Assembly: GCA_035290345.1 (NCBI GenBank) | Contig: DATDUP010000001.1 | Location: 1 to 17,383 of the forward strand | Length of the DNA stretch: 17,383 nucleotides | Source of the DNA: DATDUP01 sp035290345 | GTDB lineage: Bacteria; Patescibacteriota; Patescibacteriia; Magasanikbacterales; UBA922 | Direction: 5' to 3' | In this document: piece by piece, positions 6,949 through 12,837 of the stretch | How positions within the stretch are numbered: the first letter of the stretch is position 1 | How the letters are laid out: each line of letters begins with the position of its first letter | Notes under the pieces: generated by a model | Databases searched by the model: none | What the model was told of the DNA's origin: nothing | Seen by the model: only the letters and a program-made list of their open reading frames with translations | Made by a program: the position numbers and the translations under genes

Positions 6949-7731
6949 TTACTCCAGCAAGCTGACGTCGAGTACACAGGCACCATCCTGACAAACAGAA
7001 TCAGCGGCCTGGCAGGGATAATTGGACCAAACGATTACGTTATTAGCCGCATCACAATAATATTCAGTTAAGACGGCCTCGTCCCAACAGCTATCGGCCA
7101 CCTCTTCATAAACTCCTGTGTTGACATTCATTCCTGTGGTCAGACCTTTTTGATAAACATTGAAAAAGGGATAGGTGTTGGGGTCAAAAAGGAAACCGCC
7201 CATGGTAGTGGTGACAAAATCTGTATCTGCACACGGAGGAGCCTGCTTGCCATCCATGGTCGCATAAACTTGAAGCTGGGCTCGACCTGAAACTTTCTTT
7301 ACATAACCAAGAAAAATTTGCTGGCCATAATCCCCATAAGAACCAACATACCCTAAATCTTCTACGTAATCATTTAATTTCACCACTTCGTTGACTGGGA
7401 TCGTAATATATTTCCCATAGAACCGCACTAGGACTTTGTCTTCATTATAATAACGAACTAAGATTTTTTCATCCAAAAACGGAGAAATCTTTACCTGTGT
7501 ACCAACGCAAGTATGGATGATCTGCGGCTGATCCCAGGCGGTTATTTCAGTGGTCACGGTGTTGGTCGACTGGCAATACGGGCTGTTTAATCCCGCCAAG
7601 CCGGCGGCAATTGCCGCTACTCCCACAAATGCCAACGCCAAAGCCAGGGCCGTACCAGAGACAGTCTTAGTCTTCACGGCTGCTACTGTCGCTACCGGGT
7701 CCACTTTTCTCACTCGGGGTGTTTTAGTCAT
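6949..7731 (-). CDS. Membrane-anchored, cysteine-rich extracytoplasmic protein
   Basis: A 260-residue protein with a basic N-terminus, one long hydrophobic helix (about 24-48, rich in Ala, Val, Leu and Gly) and an extracytoplasmic remainder. The outer part has eight cysteines (53, 75, 167, 215, 226, 240, 247, 252), five of them in the last 46 residues (YYC, YPC, SVC, GAC spacing), which suggests disulfide-bonded small domains. It is rich in Tyr, Val, Asn and Asp (FLGYVKKVSG, GYVGSYGDYG). Cys-rich C-termini of the YYC type are frequent in CPR surface proteins, but I recognise no named domain. Start: ATG 7729-7731 has GAGG 9 nt upstream; ATG 7747-7749 would add six residues. An extended -10 promoter lies just upstream, so this is the first gene of a three-gene unit ending at 5397. 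A surface or adhesion role is inference only. Confidence 0.75.
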   Translation of the reverse strand: MTKTPRVRKVDPVATVAAVKTKTVSGTALALALAFVGVAAIAAGLAGLNSPYCQSTNTVTTEITAWDQPQIIHTCVGTQVKISPFLDEKILVRYYNEDKVLVRFYGKYITIPVNEVVKLNDYVEDLGYVGSYGDYGQQIFLGYVKKVSGRAQLQVYATMDGKQAPPCADTDFVTTTMGGFLFDPNTYPFFNVYQKGLTTGMNVNTGVYEEVADSCWDEAVLTEYYCDAANNVIVWSNYPCQAADSVCQDGACVLDVSLLE

Positions 7732-7782
7732 ATTTTTTTTCCTCGACATAATTTTAATTTCCAATTAATTTTTTACCTAAAC

Positions 7783-7791
7783 AGTATAGCA
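7783..7791 (-). promoter_or_regulatory. Extended -10 promoter of the Cys-rich protein operon
   Basis: TGCTATACT on the minus strand (TATACT at 7783-7788, TGn at 7789-7791) is an extended -10 element. The -35 region (TTATCC, 18-nt spacer) is poor. The expected start near 7776 gives a leader of about 45 nt to ATG 7731. Confidence 0.6.
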
Positions 7792-7823
7792 CACTTTTTT
7801 TCAAAAGGATAATAAGAGGGGTG

Positions 7824-9014
7824 TTAATGAATTTCATCCGGACGTAAGTCCACCCAATCGGCCACCACTTCTTTTATATGCCGAACCGTCACTTCTGGCC
7901 AACCCGCACTTTTCACCACCCGATTCTCTTCTTCTTCAATTTCTTTCACTAAAGTAAAAATCTTCTTGCGCAAGGCAATGAGCTCTTTTTCCCCTTCTGT
8001 ACTTTCTTCTTGTTCTCGTAAGACTGATAACTCCTGTTTTAAGGTTTCCACAGTTGTGTTATTCAAATCCGGACGAGGCGCAATCACTCGACCGGCCGCC
8101 CCGTGCAACAAAGCTACCGCATGATCAGGAGAAGCACCCTCATTTACATTTACCATGGCCGCGGCTTCATCAATAACATCAATGGCCTTGTCCGGCAACA
8201 AACGACCTTTGATATATTCCTCGGATAAACGGGCTGCCGCTTCAATGGCCGCTTCGCTATACTTTACTTTGTGGTAATTTTCATAATTTTTTTTCAAACC
8301 TTGAAGAATTTTGACCGTCTCGCCCACGGTTGGCTCATCAACCATTACCAACTGAAAACGTCTGGCCATACTTTCATCATTTTTGATATACTCCTCATAT
8401 TCTTTCATCGTCGTCGCCCCGATCAGTTGTAGATCGCCCCGCGCCAGAGCGGGTTTTAAAATATCCGCAAAATTAATCGCTCCCTCGGTTCCTTTCGCCT
8501 GCATCACTGTGTGCAATTCGTCAATAAAAAGAATAATTGAACGATTAGAATTTCGAATTTCGTCAATTATTTTCTTTACCCTTTCCTCAAACTCGCCGCG
8601 GTACTTTGTCCCGGCCATCAATTCGCCTACTGGCAAAGACAATATTTTTTTTGAGGCTAACGCTGTCGGGACATTACCGGCAGCCAGATCCAGCGCTAGA
8701 CCTTCCACGATGGCTGTCTTACCCACCCCAGGCGGACCAATGAGGATCACATTGTTCTTTGTTCGTCTGGTCAAAACCTGAATCACTCGCCGAATTTCTT
8801 CATCTCGACCAATGACCGGATCAATCTTAGCCTCCCGCGCCAAAATCGTCAGGTCTTGCGCAAAACCCTGAAGATTACCTACCCTCCCCGCTGTCTCTTG
8901 TTTCCCCCAATGCCAATGTTTTCTTTTGTCAAAGGCAAACAACAAAGAAGCGGCCACCAACAAAGCAATACCGAGCCAACGCCACCATTCCCAAGGGATC
9001 AGAGAAAAATCCAT
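7824..9014 (-). CDS. Membrane-anchored Clp-type AAA+ ATPase with a single AAA module
   Basis: A 396-residue protein. Residues 8-28 form a Trp-rich membrane helix. Residues 55-310 are a complete first AAA+ module of the ClpA/B/C type: IDPVIGRDEEIRRVIQVL (64-81), Walker A GPPGVGKT (93-100), pore-loop GTKYRGEFEERV (135-146), Walker B ILFIDE (161-166), sensor 1 LIGATT (197-202), arginine finger region ESMARRF (214-220), and GRLLPDKAIDVIDEA (270-284). A short coiled coil (320-366) follows, and the protein stops just where the second module would begin (WVDLRPDEIH). Full-length Clp ATPases have an N-domain and a second AAA module with the ClpP-binding loop; both are missing. It probably unfolds or remodels membrane-proximal proteins, perhaps without ClpP. 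Start ATG 9012-9014 is preferred over a long frame from 9185 that overlaps the methyltransferase gene. It is the last gene of a three-gene unit, 14 nt after the methyltransferase. Confidence 0.85.
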   Translation of the reverse strand: MDFSLIPWEWWRWLGIALLVAASLLFAFDKRKHWHWGKQETAGRVGNLQGFAQDLTILAREAKIDPVIGRDEEIRRVIQVLTRRTKNNVILIGPPGVGKTAIVEGLALDLAAGNVPTALASKKILSLPVGELMAGTKYRGEFEERVKKIIDEIRNSNRSIILFIDELHTVMQAKGTEGAINFADILKPALARGDLQLIGATTMKEYEEYIKNDESMARRFQLVMVDEPTVGETVKILQGLKKNYENYHKVKYSEAAIEAAARLSEEYIKGRLLPDKAIDVIDEAAAMVNVNEGASPDHAVALLHGAAGRVIAPRPDLNNTTVETLKQELSVLREQEESTEGEKELIALRKKIFTLVKEIEEEENRVVKSAGWPEVTVRHIKEVVADWVDLRPDEIH

Positions 9015-9028
9015 ATGATAAATAAATA

Positions 9029-9583
9029 CTATACTTGTCGGAAAAGAACGATACCTTGATGATACCGCCCGACAGAAAATTCTTCTTGCACTACCAAACC
9101 ATTCTCCTTGGCCCACTTTTTGACCAAGGCAAAATCTATCCGTCGTTCGGCCGGTGGGCCGAAGGGTAAATCTTGACGAACCCAATCCACGATCACTAGC
9201 CGGGCCTTTTCTTTCAAGAGGCGGAGCGCCTCATCAAGAATTGCCAACCGATTATTCGCCTGGACCAAGACATTCACCAAAAAAGCTAGATCCAAACTAT
9301 GGGCTGGAATATGCGTCTGTCCTTTTTTTTCCAAATCTGCCCATACAGTTTGGACGTTCACCAGACCATCCATGGCCGCTCGTTTCTTGATATTCTCCAA
9401 AACATCTTTCAAGACATCAACCGCATACATAATCCCAAACTCTCCCAAACGCAGGGCACCGGGAAAAATCAGATGACCAACCCGGCCGCAACCTAAATCA
9501 GCGACATGCATCCCCGGCCGTAACTGCCCCTTAGTAAAAAGTAATTGCGGATCTATCATCTGGTTGCCGCTGTGATAGGTCAT
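9029..9583 (-). CDS. Class I SAM-dependent methyltransferase
   Basis: A 184-residue Rossmann-fold methyltransferase of the UbiE-like group. Motif I is HVADLGCGRVGHLIFPGA (26-43), the acidic residue after strand 2 is in YAVDVLKDVLENIKKRA (53-69), the motif around WADLEKKGQTHIP (81-93) ends the third strand region, and LLKEKARLVIVDWVRQDLPF (122-141) is the strand 5 region. It lacks a substrate-recognition domain, so the methyl acceptor is unknown; small molecules, lipids or proteins are all possible. The ATG 9581-9583 comes one base after the TAA of the 80-residue membrane protein, so translation is probably coupled; a frame reaching to 9607 would overlap that gene and does not fit the family. 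No Shine-Dalgarno motif is seen. The Clp-type ATPase gene follows 14 nt after the TAG stop. Confidence 0.88.
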   Translation of the reverse strand: MTYHSGNQMIDPQLLFTKGQLRPGMHVADLGCGRVGHLIFPGALRLGEFGIMYAVDVLKDVLENIKKRAAMDGLVNVQTVWADLEKKGQTHIPAHSLDLAFLVNVLVQANNRLAILDEALRLLKEKARLVIVDWVRQDLPFGPPAERRIDFALVKKWAKENGLVVQEEFSVGRYHQGIVLFRQV

Positions 9584-9584
9584 A

Positions 9585-9827
9585 TTAAAAAATAAACAGA
9601 CGACCAATAGTGGACATCAGAAAACCCTCCATCATTCCCGTCACCACCAACATAGCGAAAAAGATAAAAACCAGACCTAATAATTTATACATTAGGCGAG
9701 TTCCGCCACTCGTCCCTAAATGCTGCTCAGCCCAGGCGCTAGTGCCGAAATTCTGGATGAACCATTCTGTCTTTACCACCATCATGACACCTAAAAAAAT
9801 GACTAACAAACTAAATACGTATTTCAT
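9585..9827 (-). CDS. Small conserved-type membrane protein
   Basis: An 80-residue protein with two hydrophobic helices (about 2-17 and 48-67) joined by a polar, aromatic loop (TEWFIQNFGTSAWAEQHLG, 20-38). I recall proteins with this WFxxNFG...WAExxLG loop as hypothetical membrane proteins in CPR genomes, with no assigned function. The ATG is certain in context: a perfect TATAAT lies 25 nt upstream, and no ribosome binding site is seen except GGGA too near the start. It is the first gene of a unit with the methyltransferase (next ATG one base after its stop) and the Clp-type ATPase. The loop probably faces the side opposite to the N-terminus, but topology is not decided by the sequence. Confidence 0.75.
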   Translation of the reverse strand: MKYVFSLLVIFLGVMMVVKTEWFIQNFGTSAWAEQHLGTSGGTRLMYKLLGLVFIFFAMLVVTGMMEGFLMSTIGRLFIF

Positions 9828-9852
9828 AATCCCAATAAATTATTCTGGCCTT

Positions 9853-9858
9853 ATTATA
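9853..9858 (-). promoter_or_regulatory. Promoter -10 box of the membrane protein-methyltransferase-Clp operon
   Basis: Perfect TATAAT on the minus strand, 25 nt before the ATG at 9827, with start expected near 9846. The -35 would fall in the T run of the trpS terminator and has no good match, so the promoter either depends on the -10 alone or is weak. Confidence 0.6.
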
Positions 9859-9871
9859 CCCCAGACAATTT

Positions 9872-9898
9872 AAAAAAACCACTGGTCTCAGTGGTTTT
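9872..9898 (-). terminator. Intrinsic terminator after trpS
   Basis: On the minus strand a perfect 10-bp stem AAAACCACTG/CAGTGGTTTT (9898-9889 with 9884-9875) closes a 4-nt loop and runs into seven T (9878-9872). It begins 9 nt after the trpS stop. The short T run on the other strand could also stop plus-strand transcription. Confidence 0.9.
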
Positions 9899-9906
9899 CT
9901 TTCCGA

Positions 9907-10890
9907 TTAATTTATCCCGACCCGTTCCCGTACTGCGGTCAGAGTTTCAGTCGCAACCACAGTGGCCTGTTTAGCGCCAGCCTGTAAAACCGCGCCCAAC
10001 TTCTCTGGCTGGTCCAACCACTGTTGTTTCTTTTGACGAAAATCCGCAAAGGCGTTAATCAAAGTCTCGGCCACAGCGGTCTTTAGATCTCCGTAGCGGA
10101 TAGTCCCGTCTTTTTCCGCCGCCACAAATTTTTCCCATTCTTCTGTCCGCTCAAAACTTTTCAAAAGTAAAAGCAAATTCGCTACTCCCGGAGCCATTTT
10201 CCCGCCCGTAGTGGCCGTAACCGCCTTTTTTAATTTTTTGATAATCGTTTCTGGATCATCTCCCAATTCTATCACCTGTCCGGCACCCAGGGACTTGCTC
10301 ATTTTTCTGTCTGGCTCTAACAGACTCATGACCCGGGGGACGGCAGTGAGCAAGGGATTGACCGGAGAAAAATATTCTCCATAGCGTTGGTTGAACCAAC
10401 GGCCAATATCCCGGGTTAATTCCACATGCTGAACTTGATCCTGACCAACCGGCACGACTGTACCGCGATATAACAGAATGTCAGCCGCCTGCAAGATGGG
10501 GTACGTAAGCAGACCAGCATTAATGTTCTTAGCCTGCTGTCTTGATTTATCCTTGTACTGGGTCATTCTTTGCAATTCGGCCAAAGGTGTCAAACAGCTG
10601 AAAATCCAACCTAATTCCGTATGTCCGGGAACTTGTGATTGAATAAATAGAGTAGTTTTTTCCGGATCTAGGCCGATCGCCAACAGTTCAGCCGCTGTCT
10701 GTTGGACTTGCGCTTGTCGCTGTTCGGCTTCCAAATTACCAGTGAGAGCGTGCAGATCGGCAATAAAAATATACATCTCGTATTTGCCTGAATTCTGCAG
10801 ATCCACCCAATTTTTTACTGCCCCAAGATAATTACCCAAGTGGAGATTGCCGGTCGGCTGAATGCCGGAGACTAAAACTGGTCTAGACAT
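9907..10890 (-). CDS. trpS: Tryptophanyl-tRNA synthetase
   Basis: A 327-residue class Ic aminoacyl-tRNA synthetase that charges tRNA-Trp with tryptophan in the cytoplasm. The ATP-binding HIGH-type motif is PTGNLHLGNYLGAV (12-24), the Trp pocket region includes YEMYIFIADLHALT (37-50), the GQDQVQHVELTRDI segment (149-162) is the usual family signature, and the second ATP motif is KMSKS (196-200). Length is normal for the bacterial enzyme. It follows RNase J after 47 nt on the same strand. A perfect TATAAT ends 10 nt before the ATG, so the gene may have its own nearly leaderless transcript; no Shine-Dalgarno motif is present. A strong terminator closes it. Confidence 0.97.
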   Translation of the reverse strand: MSRPVLVSGIQPTGNLHLGNYLGAVKNWVDLQNSGKYEMYIFIADLHALTGNLEAEQRQAQVQQTAAELLAIGLDPEKTTLFIQSQVPGHTELGWIFSCLTPLAELQRMTQYKDKSRQQAKNINAGLLTYPILQAADILLYRGTVVPVGQDQVQHVELTRDIGRWFNQRYGEYFSPVNPLLTAVPRVMSLLEPDRKMSKSLGAGQVIELGDDPETIIKKLKKAVTATTGGKMAPGVANLLLLLKSFERTEEWEKFVAAEKDGTIRYGDLKTAVAETLINAFADFRQKKQQWLDQPEKLGAVLQAGAKQATVVATETLTAVRERVGIN

Positions 10891-10900
10891 ATTTTTTTGG

Positions 10901-10906
10901 ATTATA
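10901..10906 (-). promoter_or_regulatory. Candidate -10 box of trpS (leaderless start)
   Basis: Perfect TATAAT on the minus strand, with only 10 nt between its end and the trpS ATG. The -35 region is poor (TTGGTC lies 20 nt upstream of it). If used, transcription would start 3-5 nt before the ATG or on it. Confidence 0.45.
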
Positions 10907-10937
10907 TCCTCATTCTAAAACTTTTTGACCAAAAACG

Positions 10938-12704
10938 CTAGACTTCGATAACTACCGGTAAAATCATTGGACGTTTTTCTGTCTTAGAAAACAAGAACTG
11001 GCCCACCTTGTCACGAATGTTGTTCTTGATCAGATTAGTGTCAGCCCAAGTCTTCGGGTCAGATTCAATTACCATCTTTTTGACCTTGTGTCGTAGGTCT
11101 TCAATCAATTTTTTATTCTCTTTCAAAAATACAAAGCCCCGAGAAATAATATCCGGATTTTGAACCAATTTGCCAGTTTTGCTACCAATGGTCACTATCA
11201 CTACCACCATCCCATCTTCGGCCAAGACCTGTCGATCACGCAAAACAATGTTCTGGCTATCAGTCACCCCCAAACCATCAACAAACACATATTCTGATGG
11301 TACTTTTTCGTTCAATGTCCGAGCCTGACCACCTTTCACTTCAATCACTGACCCATTATCTGGAACGATAATTTTGTCTGCTGGAAAACCATTCTTGATC
11401 GCCAAATTTCTCGCTTCTTTCAAGAAAAAATGATTCGCGTATACCGGAATGAAATAAGTGGGGCGGATTTCTTTCAATACGGTAACAATATCTTCCCGGG
11501 TCGCATGGCCACTGACATGCACATCCATCAAATCGCCATGAATCACCTGATCCGCTTGACGGTAAATATTATCCTTTAGCCGCTGAATGGTCCGCTCGTT
11601 TCCGGGAATAACCGAGGAAGAAAAGATTACCGTATCGCTCTTCTTCAATTTAATCAGATGCTGCTTGTCGACAATGCGAGAGAGAACCGCATTTTCCTCT
11701 CCTTGAGCACCAGTGCAGATCACCACGATCTTTTTATCCGGCTGGCTATCAATTTCTTTGATATTAATCAAAACACCTTTCCTTACTTTGATATAGCCCA
11801 ACTCCTTGGCAATCTCAATATTGAGACGCATGCTGTAACCATCGAGAGCAACCTTCTTACCTAATTTTTCTGCTGCCTGTAGGACCCATTTGATTCTTTC
11901 AATCTGAGAAGAAAAGGTACCAATAATTACCCGACCCGGAGCTTGAGAAATTATCTCATACAAATTCTTATACATCTGCTCATAACTGCCACTGTGTTTT
12001 TCATTCATTGATCCCAGGCTTTCCAGCATCAACACACTCGGTTTCTTGACTCGCTGCAGATGGGAGTAATTAATTGTCGGTCGCCCGTTCTTGTCTCGTT
12101 CGAGAGTCCAATCCCCAGGATGGACAACCGTACCAGCCGGAGTTTCTAAAATCACCCCCATGGCATCCATGATAGAATGCTCGACTTGAAAAAATCGAAC
12201 AGTGAACCTTCCCAACCGAATTGGGTCCTGCATGTTTTTGATCGGAATCATCTTCAGATACTGGGCTGATTTCGGCTGGTAGTCCTCTTGTTTATGCTTG
12301 ATGATGGCCAAAGTCAAATCCCGGCCGATAATAGTCGGATTACCTAATTTTTCCAAAAGTATTGGAGCGGCCCCCACATGATCCAGGTGGCCATGGGAAA
12401 AAATCACGCCACGGATTTTCTTTTCCTTACCAGCCAGATACTTGACATTCGGAATTATATAATCAATTCCTGGCATGTCTTCTTCGGGAAATTGAATTCC
12501 CATATCCAAGATCACAATATCTTGTCCATATTCAAAAACAGTCATGTTTCTCCCCACTTCTTCACAACCTCCCAAAGGAATGATGCGCAAAACTTCCGCG
12601 TCATTACTTGGGCGTCGCCGAAAACGTCCGCCACGTTGGTTGTTTATTCTTTCGGCCGGCTGATTCAAAACCACGAGTGGCCGGTTATTGTTCGTTCTTC
12701 CCAT
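10938..12704 (-). CDS. rnj: Ribonuclease J family metallo-beta-lactamase ribonuclease
   Basis: A 588-residue RNase J, the 5'-3' exo- and endoribonuclease that processes and degrades RNA in bacteria without RNase E. After a basic, Asn/Arg-rich tail (1-35) come the metallo-beta-lactamase motifs: SHGHLDHVGA (103-112, ligands H104, H106, D108, H109), EHSIMD (175-180), HPGDW (195-199, D198), the beta-CASP part, and VHVSGHATRED (395-405, H400). The last motif, normally PVHGE with a metal-binding His, is here PVYANH (420-425), with Tyr at the His position and a His three residues later. The C-terminal domain (about 460-588) is present. Start ATG 12702-12704 lies 48 nt after the tRNA-Leu. I see no convincing promoter in that gap, so it may be transcribed by read-through from the secG unit or from a weak local promoter. 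Stop is TAG. Confidence 0.93.
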   Translation of the reverse strand: MGRTNNNRPLVVLNQPAERINNQRGGRFRRRPSNDAEVLRIIPLGGCEEVGRNMTVFEYGQDIVILDMGIQFPEEDMPGIDYIIPNVKYLAGKEKKIRGVIFSHGHLDHVGAAPILLEKLGNPTIIGRDLTLAIIKHKQEDYQPKSAQYLKMIPIKNMQDPIRLGRFTVRFFQVEHSIMDAMGVILETPAGTVVHPGDWTLERDKNGRPTINYSHLQRVKKPSVLMLESLGSMNEKHSGSYEQMYKNLYEIISQAPGRVIIGTFSSQIERIKWVLQAAEKLGKKVALDGYSMRLNIEIAKELGYIKVRKGVLINIKEIDSQPDKKIVVICTGAQGEENAVLSRIVDKQHLIKLKKSDTVIFSSSVIPGNERTIQRLKDNIYRQADQVIHGDLMDVHVSGHATREDIVTVLKEIRPTYFIPVYANHFFLKEARNLAIKNGFPADKIIVPDNGSVIEVKGGQARTLNEKVPSEYVFVDGLGVTDSQNIVLRDRQVLAEDGMVVVIVTIGSKTGKLVQNPDIISRGFVFLKENKKLIEDLRHKVKKMVIESDPKTWADTNLIKNNIRDKVGQFLFSKTEKRPMILPVVIEV

Positions 12705-12752
12705 ATTTATTTAACTAACCTAAAAATTATGAATGATTTTCGAAGAAAAAAA

Positions 12753-12837
12753 TGGTGCCGAAGGCGGGACTCGAACCCGCACGAGTTGCCCCACATGCTC
12801 CTGAAGCATGCGTGTCTACCAATTCCACCACTTCGGC
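12753..12837 (-). tRNA. tRNA-Leu (anticodon CAG), CCA encoded
   Basis: An 85-nt class II tRNA. The acceptor stem is GCCGAAG/CTTCGGC with discriminator A and genomic CCA. The D-loop has GAATTGGTAGA. The anticodon stem CATGC/GCATG holds the loop TTCAGGA (anticodon CAG, reads CUG). There is a long variable arm of 13 nt and a T arm GCGGG TTCGAGT CCCGC. Its first base directly follows the stop codon of the solute-binding protein gene, and seven T follow the CCA. No strong promoter lies just upstream within the coding sequence, so it is probably cut out of the secG-solute-binding-protein transcript. Confidence 0.97.

Noticed and set aside
7740..7823. Possible frameshifted second AAA module after the Clp-type ATPase
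   Set aside because: No second-module motifs are readable downstream; the interval holds only the promoter and leader of the next operon.
8383..8781. 132-codon plus-strand open frame
   Set aside because: Antisense to the Walker A/B region of the Clp-type ATPase; low-complexity Ser/Arg-rich translation.
9015..9185. Longer N-terminus for the Clp-type ATPase
   Set aside because: It overlaps the methyltransferase C-terminus, is Arg-rich without a domain, and precedes a natural N-terminal membrane helix.
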